Assembly (NCBI RefSeq): GCF_019802125.1
Contig: NZ_JAHVHT010000001.1
Location: 1 to 64,000 of the forward strand
DNA: 64,000 nt
Source: Tateyamaria omphalii
Lineage (GTDB): Bacteria > Pseudomonadota > Alphaproteobacteria > Rhodobacterales > Rhodobacteraceae
Direction of reading: 5' to 3'
Part shown: piece after piece, positions 9,193 through 17,852 of the stretch
Numbering within the stretch: position 1 is the stretch's first letter
How the letters are laid out: each line of letters starts with the position of its first letter
Translations under genes and position numbers: made by a program
Notes under the pieces: generated by a model
The model's input: only the letters and a program-made list of their open reading frames with translations
The model's database searches: none
Told to the model about the DNA's origin: nothing

Positions 9193-9319
9193 CCAGCGCC
9201 CGACCGACCTTCCCCCCGGAGGGCGGGCGCTATGTCGACATCTGCGCTGAGCGGTTATGCTATGCTTGACGGTGAGGGAACGCGCAGATCAGAGGCCCTC
9301 CAGGTCGGTCGGGGGCTGG
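9193..9319. repeat. Long imperfect inverted repeat
   Basis: Two 18-base arms (9193-9210 and 9302-9319) are complementary at 17 positions, with about 90 bases between them. The spacer contains another GC-rich hairpin around CCCCCCGGAGGGCGGG. Confidence 0.55.
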
Positions 9320-9429
9320 CCTGCTTCAACCGTCAATTCTACGAGAAAAAGCGCGGAATCAAGGCCGCAGGCCGCCGGGCTATCCATTGCCCGACAGGTG
9401 ACTTGGCTGTGCCAAATCTGCCGAGAGGG

Positions 9430-9452
9430 GACAGGCCACCCCAGGGCCTGTC
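9430..9452. repeat. GACAGGCC hairpin
   Basis: GACAGGCC and GGCCTGTC arms flank a seven-base loop. The motif GGCCTGTCGAT is repeated about 95 bases to the right. Confidence 0.5.
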
Positions 9453-9585
9453 GATTGGGTGATGTCAGCGCGTCGCTCGGATGGAAGATTTGTTTGGCTG
9501 CCATAAAGTTCTGCTGAATGGCCGATGGATCGACAGACCGTGGCCTGTCGATGGCGCGGCTTCGCGCATTGGGTTGGAAGGGGGC

Positions 9586-9612
9586 GGTGCGCAGTGAATG
9601 CGCACCCTACGG
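9586..9612 (+). repeat. Variant dispersed palindrome with CCTACGG tail
   Basis: GGTGCGCAGTGAATGCGCACC is followed by CTACGG. The stem sequence differs from the main repeat, but the layout (GC stem, TGAA-type loop, CCTACGG tail) is the same, so it may belong to a related family. Confidence 0.5.
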
Positions 9613-9632
9613 AGTGCGGGGTGTCTCGATCC

Positions 9633-10253
9633 TCACTCCCAGCCGTAGTTGAAACTCACCGAGACCCGTTCCTCCTCGGCCATGTTCATGGGCACTTCGT
9701 GCCGCAGCCAGCTTTCCCAGAGCAGCACATCGCCTACCGACGGTTTGGCGTAGTGGAATTGCCGCAGGTCCTCTGGCGCGTCTTTTGTGCGCCCCGGGGA
9801 GGCCATCATCATGGGCAGGCGGGGGTCTTCGAGTTTCAGGGCGCTCGTGCCTTTGGGCATTGCCACGTAGGTCGTGCCGGAGATGACCGAGTGGGGGTGG
9901 ATGTGCCCAGTATGAATGCCGCCTTCGGGCAGGATGTTGATCCAGATGCTGTCGAGCTTCAGTGTCTTGTCACCCATATCGAAGGCGAGTTCCTTGGCGA
10001 AGGCGGCGACGTGGGCGTCGAGTGCTTTGACCACATCCGCGAAGATCGGGAAGCGCCATGGCAGGTCGTCGAGCGAGGCGTAGGAGGTGTAGCCGGGGTA
10101 GCCCTCGCGCTCGCACCAGTCGTGGCCGGCCTCGTCATCCTCGGCGATGGCATAGCAGTGCTGTTCCAGCTCGTCCGGGTTGATCTTGGGGGCGAACTCG
10201 GAGAGAGGGGCATGATAGAGGCGGGTGGCGAAGAGGGATGTGATTTTTGACAT
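9633..10253 (-). CDS. Putative 2OG-Fe(II) oxygenase (TIGR02466-type)
   Basis: 206 residues. HTGHIHPHSVISGTTYV (about residues 114-130) carries the first metal-binding histidines, RHEVPMN (around 184-190) the distal one, and EERVSVSFNYGW the Arg that binds 2-oxoglutarate. This matches the uncharacterised 2OG-Fe(II) oxygenase family TIGR02466, often found in marine bacteria and phages; its substrate is unknown. The start codon is preceded by a perfect 13-bp inverted repeat that may control it. It is transcribed against the ribosomal genes in the rplP-rpmC gap. Confidence 0.85.
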   Translation of the reverse strand: MSKITSLFATRLYHAPLSEFAPKINPDELEQHCYAIAEDDEAGHDWCEREGYPGYTSYASLDDLPWRFPIFADVVKALDAHVAAFAKELAFDMGDKTLKLDSIWINILPEGGIHTGHIHPHSVISGTTYVAMPKGTSALKLEDPRLPMMMASPGRTKDAPEDLRQFHYAKPSVGDVLLWESWLRHEVPMNMAEEERVSVSFNYGWE

Positions 10254-10257
10254 GTCG

Positions 10258-10286
10258 GTTCAATATCGCGGAACGCGATATTGAAC
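10258..10286. promoter_or_regulatory. Perfect 13-bp inverted repeat upstream of the oxygenase gene
   Basis: GTTCAATATCGCG and CGCGATATTGAAC are separated by GAA. The repeat ends four bases before the minus-strand start codon at 10253. It could be an operator or a hairpin in the mRNA leader that hides the ribosome-binding site. Confidence 0.6.
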
Positions 10287-10302
10287 CAGTGCGCGACAGG
10301 GT

Positions 10303-10318
10303 ATTTGCGGTAGCAAAT
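10303..10318. repeat. ATTTGC/GCAAAT dyad
   Basis: ATTTGC and GCAAAT flank GGTA. It lies 16 bases beyond the larger inverted repeat, in the gap between the oxygenase gene and rpmC. Confidence 0.4.
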
Positions 10319-10538
10319 GCACGAGAGCGGCACCCGGTGGCAGTGGTATCTCGCAGCCTACAAGGACATACATATAGTGTGCGTTGCAGCGGTGCAGCGC
10401 ACGCCTGTTTTTCTTTGGCCCAAAGGGGTTGCCATACCTCCGGTGCCCCCATATACGGCCCCTCTATTCACCCACTCCACGGGAATCGGTGTCACGCCCA
10501 TTGGGCCGCACCCTCGTGATGTTGAAAGGACAATGGCG

Positions 10539-10739
10539 ATGAACGCCCAGGAACTTCGGGATAAAACCCCGGACCAGCTGCGTGATGAGCTGGCAAATCT
10601 GAAGAAAGAAGCCTTTAACCTGCGTTTCCAGCAGGCCACAGGTCAGCTTGAGAACCCGGCGCGTCTGCGCTCGGTCCGTCGGGATGCTGCGCGCGTCAAG
10701 ACGATCCTCAACGAACAAGCCCGCAACGCGGCAGAATAA
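10539..10739 (+). CDS. rpmC: 50S ribosomal protein L29
   Basis: 66 residues from ATG 10539. [34 protein letters not shown] is typical L29. Another ATG lies two codons earlier (10533), but it is only two bases from the AAGGA ribosome-binding site; the later one is eight bases away and gives the usual MNAQ start. It begins the third ribosomal block. Confidence 0.95.
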   Translation: MNAQELRDKTPDQLRDELANLKKEAFNLRFQQATGQLENPARLRSVRRDAARVKTILNEQARNAAE

Positions 10740-10749
10740 GGAGAGCACT

Positions 10750-10980
10750 ATGCCCAAGCGTATCCTGCAAGGCGTCGTGACCTCCGACGCAAACGCACAA
10801 ACCGTGACCGTGTCCGTCGAGCGCCGCTTTACGCACCCGGTTCTGAAAAAGACCATTCGTAAGTCCAAGAAGTACCGGGCGCACGATGAAAAGAATGCCT
10901 TCAAGGTCGGTGACACCGTTCGCATCATCGAATGCGCGCCGAAATCGAAGACAAAACGCTGGGAGGTGCTGGAGGCCTAA
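10750..10980 (+). CDS. rpsQ: 30S ribosomal protein S17
   Basis: 76 residues. The [29 protein letters not shown] segment and the end [15 protein letters not shown] identify S17, a primary 16S rRNA binder. A clear AAGGAGAG ribosome-binding site lies upstream of ATG 10750. Confidence 0.97.
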   Translation: MPKRILQGVVTSDANAQTVTVSVERRFTHPVLKKTIRKSKKYRAHDEKNAFKVGDTVRIIECAPKSKTKRWEVLEA

Positions 10981-11062
10981 AGCTTCCGGCGCTTTGCCGC
11001 ATTAATCGAAACCCTGGGGATCAGGCGAACGCATCAGCCCCCCAAAGGTCGGGAGAAACCAA

Positions 11063-11431
11063 ATGATCCAGATGCAGACAAACCTGGATGTTGCTGACAA
11101 CTCCGGCGCCCGCCGAGTGCAGTGCATCAAGGTTCTGGGTGGTTCCAAGCGTAAATACGCATCCGTCGGCGACATCATCGTCGTGTCGGTCAAGGAAGCC
11201 ATCCCGCGTGGTCGCGTGAAGAAAGGGGACGTCCGCAAGGCCGTCGTCGTCCGCACCGCCAAGGAAGTCCGTCGCGAAGACGGCACCGCGATCCGCTTTG
11301 ATCGCAACGCCGCCGTCATCCTGAACAACAACAACGAGCCTGTCGGCACCCGTATCTTCGGGCCCGTGGTGCGTGAGTTGCGCGGCAAGAACTTCATGAA
11401 AATCATCTCGCTCGCCCCGGAGGTGCTGTGA
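11063..11431 (+). CDS. rplN: 50S ribosomal protein L14
   Basis: 122 residues, exactly the common length. It starts [27 protein letters not shown] and ends [19 protein letters not shown], both L14 hallmarks. L14 lies at the subunit interface. The rplX start follows after one base. Confidence 0.98.
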   Translation: MIQMQTNLDVADNSGARRVQCIKVLGGSKRKYASVGDIIVVSVKEAIPRGRVKKGDVRKAVVVRTAKEVRREDGTAIRFDRNAAVILNNNNEPVGTRIFGPVVRELRGKNFMKIISLAPEVL

Positions 11432-11432
11432 T

Positions 11433-11738
11433 ATGGCTGCCAAACTGAAAAAAGGCGACAAGGTCGTCGTTCTCGCTGGCAAGGACAAGGGCAAGGAAGG
11501 CACCATTTCTTCCGTGAACCCATCGGCGAACAAGGCTGTCGTTGACGGCATCAACATCGCCATCCGCGCCACCCGTCAAAGCCAGACCAGCCAAGGCGGT
11601 CGCATCCCCAAGGCGATGCCGATCGACCTGTCGAACCTGGCGCTGCTTGACGCCAACGGCAAACCCACCCGCGTGGGCTTTAAAATGGACGGCGACAAGA
11701 AAGTGCGCTTTGCCAAGACAACAGGGGACGTGATCTGA
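11433..11738 (+). CDS. rplX: 50S ribosomal protein L24
   Basis: 101 residues. The KOW motif [20 protein letters not shown] at residues 6-25 is clear. L24 starts 50S assembly. Its stop overlaps the rplE start by one base. Confidence 0.98.
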   Translation: MAAKLKKGDKVVVLAGKDKGKEGTISSVNPSANKAVVDGINIAIRATRQSQTSQGGRIPKAMPIDLSNLALLDANGKPTRVGFKMDGDKKVRFAKTTGDVI

Positions 11739-12301
11739 TGCTCGACACAGCCAACTACACCCCGCGCCTGAAGGCCCAGTACAAGGACAGCATCCGCGCT
11801 GCCCTGAAAGAGGAATTCGGCTACAAGAACGACATGCAGATCCCGCGTCTGGACAAGATCGTTCTGAACATCGGTTGCGGCGCTGAAGCTGTCAAAGACA
11901 GCAAGAAAGCAAAATCCGCACAGGAAGATCTGACCGCCATCGCCGGTCAAAAGGCCATGACCACGCGCGCCAAGAAGTCCATCGCTGGCTTCCGCGTGCG
12001 TGAGGACATGCCCTTGGGTGCCAAAGTCACCCTGCGCGGCGACCGCATGTATGAATTCCTAGACCGTCTGATCACCATCGCGCTGCCCCGCGTCCGCGAC
12101 TTCCGCGGCGTATCCGGCACATCCTTTGATGGCCGTGGCAACTACGCCATGGGCATGAAAGAGCACATTGTCTTCCCCGAGATCGACTTCGACAAGGTCG
12201 ACGAGACCTGGGGGATGGACATCGTGATCACCACGACAGCCGACACCGATGCCGAAGCAAAATCCTTGCTGAAGCACTTCAACATGCCCTTCAACTCGTA
12301 A
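11738..12301 (+). CDS. rplE: 50S ribosomal protein L5
   Basis: 187 residues. [41 protein letters not shown] and the RDFRGVS segment match L5, which binds 5S rRNA in the central protuberance. It sits between L24 and S14 as expected for the spc operon. Confidence 0.98.
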   Translation: MLDTANYTPRLKAQYKDSIRAALKEEFGYKNDMQIPRLDKIVLNIGCGAEAVKDSKKAKSAQEDLTAIAGQKAMTTRAKKSIAGFRVREDMPLGAKVTLRGDRMYEFLDRLITIALPRVRDFRGVSGTSFDGRGNYAMGMKEHIVFPEIDFDKVDETWGMDIVITTTADTDAEAKSLLKHFNMPFNS

Positions 12302-12318
12302 GCGCAGAGGACAAAGAT

Positions 12319-12624
12319 ATGGCGAAAAAATCCATGATCGCGCGCGAAGTGAAGCGCGAAAAGCTGGTGAAGAAGTACGCGGCCAAGCGTGCGGAACTCA
12401 AAGAGATCATCAGTGATGAAAGCAAACCGATGGAAGAGCGTTTCCGCGCCTCGCTGAAGCTGGCAAAACTGCCTCGCAACAGCTCGGCCACGCGCCTTCA
12501 CAATCGCTGCCAGCTGACCGGCCGTCCGCACGCTTACTATCGTAAGCTGAAGATCAGCCGGATCGCGCTGCGGGAGCTTGGCTCTGCCGGCCAGATTCCC
12601 GGCCTTGTGAAATCAAGCTGGTAA
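12319..12624 (+). CDS. rpsN: 30S ribosomal protein S14
   Basis: 101 residues, the long zinc-free form. It lacks the CxxC pairs of short S14 and carries [28 protein letters not shown]. It lies in the spc order between rplE and rpsH. Confidence 0.98.
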   Translation: MAKKSMIAREVKREKLVKKYAAKRAELKEIISDESKPMEERFRASLKLAKLPRNSSATRLHNRCQLTGRPHAYYRKLKISRIALRELGSAGQIPGLVKSSW

Positions 12625-12637
12625 GGGAGAGATAGTC

Positions 12638-13030
12638 ATGAACGATCCTATCGGCGATATGCTCACCCGTATCCGCAACAGCCAGATGCGCGGCAAATCC
12701 GTGGTCGAGACGCCTGCGTCGAAACTGCGCGAGCGCGTGCTGGAAGTGCTGGCGGACGAGGGTTACATCCGTGGTTTCGAGAAAACCACCGGTGCAAACG
12801 GCCACCCGGCCATTGAAATCAGCCTGAAATACTACGAAGGCGAGCCTGTGATCCGCGAGCTTAAGCGCGTGTCCAAGCCCGGCCGTCGTGTGTATATGGG
12901 TGTGGGCGAGATCCCGCAGGTCCGTCAGGGCCTCGGCGTCGCGATTGTCTCCACCTCCAAGGGCGTGATGTCGGATGCAAGCGCGCGCAGCCAGAATGTT
13001 GGCGGCGAAGTGCTTTGCACGATCTTCTAA
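12638..13030 (+). CDS. rpsH: 30S ribosomal protein S8
   Basis: 130 residues. [20 protein letters not shown] at the start and [26 protein letters not shown] at the end are S8. In E. coli S8 is the spc-operon repressor; no matching mRNA site was identified here. Confidence 0.98.
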   Translation: MNDPIGDMLTRIRNSQMRGKSVVETPASKLRERVLEVLADEGYIRGFEKTTGANGHPAIEISLKYYEGEPVIRELKRVSKPGRRVYMGVGEIPQVRQGLGVAIVSTSKGVMSDASARSQNVGGEVLCTIF

Positions 13031-13042
13031 GGAGAACAGCAG

Positions 13043-13576
13043 ATGTCTCGTATTGGTAAGAAACCGGTCGATCTGCCCTCGGGTGTCTCCGCCACCCTCT
13101 CCGGTCAGACGATCGAAGTGAAGGGCCCCAAGGGCACCCGCAGCTTCACCGCCACCGACGACGTGACCCTCAAGGTCGAAGACAACGTTGTCACCATCGA
13201 ACCCCGCGGCAAGTCCAAGCGCGCGCGCCAGCAGTGGGGCATGTCCCGCACACAGGTGCAGAACTGCGTGACCGGCGTGACTGAAGGCTTCAAGAAAGAG
13301 CTGGAAATCCAGGGTGTGGGTTACCGGGCGCAGATGCAGGGCAACACCCTGAAGCTGAACCTGGGTCTGTCCCACGACGTGGATTTCGTGGCGCCCGAGG
13401 GTGTCACCGTCACAGCGCCCAAGCAGACCGAGATTGTGGTCGAGGGCATCGACCAGCAACAGGTTGGCGAAGTGGCCGCGAAAATCCGCGAGTGGCGTAA
13501 GCCCGAGCCCTACAAGGGCAAAGGCATCCGCTACAAAGGTGAATTTATCTTCCGCAAGGAAGGTAAGAAGAAGTAA
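13043..13576 (+). CDS. rplF: 50S ribosomal protein L6
   Basis: 177 residues. It starts [14 protein letters not shown] and ends with the conserved [19 protein letters not shown]6 stabilises the GTPase-associated centre. The GGAGAACAG ribosome-binding region is close to ATG 13043. Confidence 0.98.
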   Translation: MSRIGKKPVDLPSGVSATLSGQTIEVKGPKGTRSFTATDDVTLKVEDNVVTIEPRGKSKRARQQWGMSRTQVQNCVTGVTEGFKKELEIQGVGYRAQMQGNTLKLNLGLSHDVDFVAPEGVTVTAPKQTEIVVEGIDQQQVGEVAAKIREWRKPEPYKGKGIRYKGEFIFRKEGKKK

Positions 13577-13587
13577 GGACCAGACAG

Positions 13588-13947
13588 ATGGCAAACAGCA
13601 AACGGACCCTGTTCCTCAAGCGCCGCCTACGCGTCCGGAACAAACTGCGCAAGGTCAACGCTGGCCGCGCGCGCCTGAGCGTGCACCGTTCCAACAAGAA
13701 CATCAGCGTGCAGCTGATCGACGATGTGAACGGCGTGACCCTCGCCTCGGCCTCTTCCCTGGAGAAGGACCTGGGCGTTGTCGGCAAGAACAACATCGAC
13801 GCGGCCACCAAGGTGGGTGCGGCGATTGCCGAGCGCGCGAAGAAGGCTGGCGTGGAAGAAGCGTATTTCGACCGCGGCGGTTTCCTCTTTCACGGCAAGG
13901 TGAAGGCATTGGCCGACGCTGCGCGTGAAGGCGGTTTGAAGATCTGA
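13588..13947 (+). CDS. rplR: 50S ribosomal protein L18
   Basis: 119 residues. [13 protein letters not shown], the [11 protein letters not shown] segment and the end [26 protein letters not shown] are typical of L18, a 5S rRNA binder. A pair of opposed palindromic repeats follows the stop, leaving an unusually wide 181-base gap before rpsE. Confidence 0.98.
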   Translation: MANSKRTLFLKRRLRVRNKLRKVNAGRARLSVHRSNKNISVQLIDDVNGVTLASASSLEKDLGVVGKNNIDAATKVGAAIAERAKKAGVEEAYFDRGGFLFHGKVKALADAAREGGLKI

Positions 13948-13950
13948 TGT

Positions 13951-13979
13951 GGTGCGGCGGGGTGAACCCCGCCCTACCG
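13951..13979 (+). repeat. Dispersed palindromic repeat, copy 4a
   Basis: GGTGCGGCGGGGTGAACC, then CCGCCCTACCG, in the rplR-rpsE gap. Confidence 0.75.
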
Positions 13980-13990
13980 CAAACGTGACG

Positions 13991-14014
13991 CCGTAGGGCG
14001 GGGTTCACCCCGCC
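13991..14014 (-). repeat. Dispersed palindromic repeat, copy 4b (inverted)
   Basis: CCGTAGGGCGGGGTTCACC, then CCGCC, the reverse orientation of copy 4a, 11 bases from it. It repeats the face-to-face layout seen between tuf and rpsJ. Confidence 0.75.
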
Positions 14015-14128
14015 AAATGGACCAAACGTGTAGGCGGCACGCTCCGCCTCGATGACCGGGGGGCTTTGGCTCACTGCGGTTGAGAGAAACAGGCGCAGAC
14101 CTGCGCCACCTATTCAAAGGATGTTCTG

Positions 14129-14707
14129 ATGGCAGAACGTGATAACCGCCGGGGCAACCGTCGCGACCGCGACGAGGCACCGGAATTTGCAGATCGCCTG
14201 GTTGCGATCAACCGCGTGTCGAAAACAACGAAAGGTGGCAAGAACTTCGGTTTCGCCGCGCTCGTCGTTGTGGGCGACCAGAAGGGCCGCGTCGGCTTTG
14301 GCAAAGGTAAAGCGAAAGAGGTCCCCGAGGCCATTCGCAAGGCCACCGAGCAAGCCAAGCGCCAGATGATCCGCGTGCAACTGCGCGAAGGCCGCACGCT
14401 GCACCACGACATGGAAGGTCGTCACGGCGCCGGTAAGGTCGTCATGCGCACCGCACCGGAAGGTACCGGGATCATCGCCGGTGGTCCGATGCGTGCCGTG
14501 TTCGAGATGCTGGGCGTCAAGGACGTTGTGTCGAAGTCCATCGGCTCGGCCAACCCCTACAACATGATCCGCGCCACCATCGACGGTCTGAAGAAAGAGC
14601 AAAGCCCCCGTGGCGTTGCCCAGCGTCGTGGCAAGAAGGTTGCCGACATCCTGCCCAAGCGGGACGAAGCGCCGTCCGAGCAAAGCCAAGTGGCTGAGGA
14701 GGCCTGA
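14129..14707 (+). CDS. rpsE: 30S ribosomal protein S5
   Basis: 192 residues. [50 protein letters not shown] is the S5 double-stranded RNA-binding domain, and the second domain follows with [16 protein letters not shown]5 helps decoding accuracy. ATG 14129 follows AAGGATGTTCTG. The end has an Ala/Glu-rich tail. Confidence 0.98.
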   Translation: MAERDNRRGNRRDRDEAPEFADRLVAINRVSKTTKGGKNFGFAALVVVGDQKGRVGFGKGKAKEVPEAIRKATEQAKRQMIRVQLREGRTLHHDMEGRHGAGKVVMRTAPEGTGIIAGGPMRAVFEMLGVKDVVSKSIGSANPYNMIRATIDGLKKEQSPRGVAQRRGKKVADILPKRDEAPSEQSQVAEEA

Positions 14708-14712
14708 GACAG

Positions 14713-14901
14713 ATGGCAAAGACAATCGTCGTCAAACAGATCGGCTCGCCCATCCGTCGCCCCGCAGAACAGCGCGCGACCCTGATCGGCCTGGGCCTGA
14801 ACAAGATGCACAAGACCCGCGAGCTGGAAGACACACCTTCCGTCCGCGGCATGGTCCGGAAAATCCCGCACCTCGTCGAGATCATCGAAGAGAAGGGCTG
14901 A
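14713..14901 (+). CDS. rpmD: 50S ribosomal protein L30
   Basis: 62 residues. [38 protein letters not shown] is clear L30. It ends the third ribosomal block; rplO, usually next, is about 3.2 kb away. Confidence 0.97.
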   Translation: MAKTIVVKQIGSPIRRPAEQRATLIGLGLNKMHKTRELEDTPSVRGMVRKIPHLVEIIEEKG

Positions 14902-14943
14902 AACGCCCCGCATGTTCGGCCGCGTGCCGGATGACAGACTTGG

Positions 14944-14973
14944 ACGCCCCGCCTTTTGGTGGGGCGTTTTTCG
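14944..14973 (+). terminator. Intrinsic terminator after rpmD
   Basis: ACGCCCC and GGGGCGT pair around GCCTTTTGGT, followed by TTTTT. It would stop the rpmC-rpmD transcript and may also serve the opposing vWA gene. Confidence 0.75.
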
Positions 14974-14982
14974 TTGGGGTGC

Positions 14983-15702
14983 TTAGGATACTGTGCGCCT
15001 GTGGGCGTTTGATCCGATCAGGGCGCAGCCCAGCGTGACGCGCAAAGCGTCGGCCAATTGGTCCACCGTCTCGGTCGAGACATAGAGCCCACCCGTCCGG
15101 TCCGCGAGGCATTTGGCGACCGTGTTGCCCGCGCCCACGTCTACCTGTTCGGGGTTGTCCCAGCTGAAGAAGTCCACGACCACTTGGAAGCCGATGACGT
15201 GGACGGTGAGGTCTTCCGCCTCGGATGCGAGCGTCGTTCCGAGCGCGCAGGGGCGGCCTCCGCAGGTTTCGTTGCCGTCTGTCACCAGAACCACGATGCC
15301 GGATCGATTGCGGTAGTCGAGCGCGTCTGCTGCTGCGCGGACGGAGGCGGCGAGGGCGGTCAGACCTTTGGGTTGCATCGTGTCGATCTCGGTCAGGATG
15401 TCCAGCGCCGCATCGGCGCGGGGGCCGAAGCGGAGGTCGATATTGGCGCAGCTGTCGGTGTTGCCGCCGGGGCCGTAGGTCAGAAGTCCCACGCGCCGGA
15501 AGGGGGTGATGTCGGGCAGGGCGTTCCGCAGCGCGTCGCGTGCGTCCACGATGCGGGTCTTGCGCGAGATGTCGAAGCTGAGCTCGTCCATGGAGGCAGA
15601 GCCGTCGAAGACCAGCATCGCGTCGCGCGCGCATCCGGCGGCGGTGAGGGTCGAGGGCAGGGCGGTCGCGAGGGCAGCGGCGAGGGTGAGGGCGCGGAAC
15701 AT
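14983..15702 (-). CDS. Secreted von Willebrand factor A domain protein
   Basis: 239 residues. A signal peptide is likely (FRALTLAAALATALPSTLTAAG), with a Cys right after it that could mark a lipoprotein or a disulfide. A vWA domain follows, with a metal-binding MIDAS motif DGSAS at residues 33-37 and a later LVTDGNE. Extra cysteines (TCGGRPC, CANI, KCLA) suggest disulfides in the periplasm. The ligand is unknown. It sits alone on the minus strand between rpmD and the HCCA-isomerase gene, with which it is divergent. Confidence 0.82.
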   Translation of the reverse strand: MFRALTLAAALATALPSTLTAAGCARDAMLVFDGSASMDELSFDISRKTRIVDARDALRNALPDITPFRRVGLLTYGPGGNTDSCANIDLRFGPRADAALDILTEIDTMQPKGLTALAASVRAAADALDYRNRSGIVVLVTDGNETCGGRPCALGTTLASEAEDLTVHVIGFQVVVDFFSWDNPEQVDVGAGNTVAKCLADRTGGLYVSTETVDQLADALRVTLGCALIGSNAHRRTVS

Positions 15703-15781
15703 GGGGGCAGAGTGGCATTAGCCGACGGACGGGCGCAATGGTGCATTGTGTGCCTGCGCGTTCGGTCCTAGCCTGCGGTGC

Positions 15782-16426
15782 ATGACCGAGTTGACCTACT
15801 ACTACTCCGCCCATTCCGCTTTTGCCTATCTCGGTTCCGCCCATGTGATGCAGATCTGTGCCGCCCATGGGCTGACGCTGGTGCATCGCCCCATTCCCTT
15901 GTCACCGGTGGTCGAGGCGCAGGGCAGTATGCCGTTCCGGCAGCGGACGCAGGCGCATGTGGACTATTTCTTTGGCCGAGAGATCGAGCGGTGGGCGGAG
16001 TTGCGGGATGTGCCGGTCGTGTCTTTCCGCCCGACGCATCACGATGCGGATTATGCGCTGGCCAGCCACCTGATCCTCGCCCTTGGCGACCGGGGGCCGC
16101 AGGTCGATGCGCTGGCCCACGCCATTCTGGAGGCGCACTGGCGGGACGACGCGGACTTGTCGGATGCGTCCACGCTGCGCGCGCTTGTGGCCGGGTTGGG
16201 GCAGGATGCGGATGCGCTCTTTGCCAAGGCGGATGCACCCGAGGTGGCGGCGCAGTATGAGGCCAATGGGCAGGCCGCGTTGGCGGCCAGTGTGTTTGGT
16301 TCACCGACCTATGTGCTGGAGGGGGAGGTGTTTTACGGGCAGGACCGGCTGGAATTGCTGGAACGCGCCGTCACGCGGCCCTTCACTCCGACGCGCTGGG
16401 TGAACCCGCCCGTTGAAACGACATGA
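15782..16426 (+). CDS. DsbA-family 2-hydroxychromene-2-carboxylate isomerase
   Basis: 214 residues from ATG 15782. ELTYYYSAHSAFAYLGSAHV is the thioredoxin-like first strand and glutathione-binding start of HCCA isomerases, in which Ser replaces the DsbA CxxC. GSPTYVLEGEVFYGQDRLELLE near the end is the cis-Pro loop and helix typical of the family. These kappa-class GST relatives act in naphthalene-type aromatic breakdown, but many have unknown substrates. No catabolic neighbours exist here. Its 3' end overlaps the minus-strand membrane gene by about 44 bases. Confidence 0.85.
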   Translation: MTELTYYYSAHSAFAYLGSAHVMQICAAHGLTLVHRPIPLSPVVEAQGSMPFRQRTQAHVDYFFGREIERWAELRDVPVVSFRPTHHDADYALASHLILALGDRGPQVDALAHAILEAHWRDDADLSDASTLRALVAGLGQDADALFAKADAPEVAAQYEANGQAALAASVFGSPTYVLEGEVFYGQDRLELLERAVTRPFTPTRWVNPPVETT

Positions 16427-17075
16427 CCGACAGGGTCAGGTGCTGGCGATGCTCGGGGTCCACAGCGGGGCGCCGCTTTTGCACCAGTCGCCCGACGGCC
16501 ATGCAGGCCATGATCCCACCGGACAACACCATGACATAGAGCGGGTAGGCCAGCAGCAGCCAGTCCGCGCGCCCAACGGCCACGACCGCCAGCAGGGCAG
16601 AGACGAAGAATGCGGCCCATGTGGCCCATGTCTCGGACCGCGGGTCGAGGAACGCCTTCTTCATGGTCAGGAGCCCGCCCATCATCGACATGGTGATGGT
16701 CACGAAGAGGGAATAGGCGGCGCTTTCCATCTCGGCCCAGAGCCAGATGCCGACGGCCGTGGCGGTCAGGACCTGGCTGTCCTCGTTCTTGAAATGCAAA
16801 CCAGTCGTTTTCCAGAAGGTCAGGCCGCAGATGATGACGGTCCCCAAGGTCTGCATTGCGGCAAAGCCGAGGGAGCGGTCAGCCCCCTCATAGACCTGGC
16901 TGAGCAGCGACACCGTACTCAGTAGCGCCCAGATCAGCCAGGAGGCACGCTCGGGTCGTGTGCGGTTGGTCAGAATATCGCGAATATAGGGCCAGAACGC
17001 ATAGATGCTGAGCACGGCCGATGCGAGCCCGGCGCGGTACGCGACCTCAGGATGCTGTGCAAGTGCTTGCAGCAA
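16383..17075 (-). CDS. Multi-pass membrane protein, tandem paralogue B
   Basis: 230 residues with about seven hydrophobic segments. It begins SAVLSIYAFWPYIRDILTNRTRPERASWLIWALLS, and a related pattern recurs in the second half, suggesting an internal duplication of a three-helix unit. The Y-x-RD plus R-x-x-R/A-S-W-L-I-W layout is reminiscent of PQ-loop/SWEET-type transporters, but no family can be claimed. It is 40% or more identical by eye to the next gene to the right. The C-terminal 40 residues are polar. Confidence 0.65.
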   Translation of the reverse strand: MLQALAQHPEVAYRAGLASAVLSIYAFWPYIRDILTNRTRPERASWLIWALLSTVSLLSQVYEGADRSLGFAAMQTLGTVIICGLTFWKTTGLHFKNEDSQVLTATAVGIWLWAEMESAAYSLFVTITMSMMGGLLTMKKAFLDPRSETWATWAAFFVSALLAVVAVGRADWLLLAYPLYVMVLSGGIMACMAVGRLVQKRRPAVDPEHRQHLTLSVMSFQRAGSPSASE

Positions 17076-17204
17076 GGTGGGCTCCGATAGCGTGTGGTGG
17101 CCTGTTTCAGTCTGCTCGAGTGCCCATTCGGGCCTGTATTGGGCTGCGAGTATACTCGAAATCTGCGCGAGAACAGCTATATCTTGCGCTGGCCTGCGCT
17201 TTTT

Positions 17205-17852
17205 CTACATGGCATCGCTGGCAGTTCGCCTTGTGGTCGAAAACACCGCCTGATGCCGGCGGTTGCGGCCCAAAGCCATTGCAAGGACGATGCCCGTGTA
17301 CAGGCACAGCAGGTAGAGCGGGTAGGCCAGCAGCACCCAATCGAGACTGCCCACCGCAAAGATTGCACAGGCGGATGCTATCCAGGAGATGACCCAGGTC
17401 GACATCGTTTCGGTTCGCGGTGCGCGGTAAGCCTTGGCGATGGTCGCGGCACCCCCGAGCATAGAGATCGAGATGGTGATGATCAGCGCGTAGGCTGCGC
17501 TGTCTGTCGTGGCCCAGAGGCCCAGACCGATGGCTGCGGCTGCCAGGATGGATTCGTCGCCCGGGTTCAGGAACCGGCCCTGACCCCGCCAGATGGCGAG
17601 GCCGAAGATCACGATGGTCCAGCCGACCTGAATGGCGGCAAACCACAGCGAGTCCGTCGCCCCCTCAACGATCTGGGACACGAGTGCGATGCTGCCCAGG
17701 ATCGACCAGATCAGCCAGCACGCCCGTTGCGGTTGGGTGTGGCTGCGCACAACGTCGCGGGCGTAGGGAAAGAACGCGTAGATGCTCAGGATGGCGGAGG
17801 TGATGCCAAACAGGCGCAATGGGTCGCTGCCATGGAATAGGGCGTCAAGCAA
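17205..17852 (-). CDS. Multi-pass membrane protein, tandem paralogue A
   Basis: 215 residues if it starts at TTG 17852, which has GGAG seven bases upstream and gives MLDALFHGSD..., matching the MLQALAQHPE start of its neighbour. An in-frame ATG at 17921 would add a polar, unlikely N-terminus. SAILSIYAFFPYARDVVRSHTQPQRACWLIWSILG lines up with the paralogue to the left. About seven membrane segments are predicted, with a likely internal repeat. The function is unknown; a small-solute transporter is possible. Confidence 0.65.
   Translation of the reverse strand: MLDALFHGSDPLRLFGITSAILSIYAFFPYARDVVRSHTQPQRACWLIWSILGSIALVSQIVEGATDSLWFAAIQVGWTIVIFGLAIWRGQGRFLNPGDESILAAAAIGLGLWATTDSAAYALIITISISMLGGAATIAKAYRAPRTETMSTWVISWIASACAIFAVGSLDWVLLAYPLYLLCLYTGIVLAMALGRNRRHQAVFSTTRRTASDAM

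Larger units (their letters stand above)
8864..9632. other. Gene-free, structure-rich stretch
   Basis: About 770 bases without a convincing gene. The left part is AT-rich. Between 9190 and 9560 there are strong inverted repeats. The arms CCAGCGCCCGACCGACCT (9193-9210) and AGGTCGGTCGGGGGCTGG (9302-9319) pair with one mismatch, and GACAGGCC/GGCCTGTC (9430-9452) is a local hairpin. A second GGCCTGTCGAT copy lies near 9543. This resembles a degenerate intergenic repeat or a structured RNA more than a gene. Confidence 0.5.

Noticed and set aside
9106-9462. 118-codon plus-strand frame and its 71-codon minus-strand counterpart
   Set aside because: They coincide with inverted repeats, have no ribosome-binding site, and the products look like translated repeat DNA.
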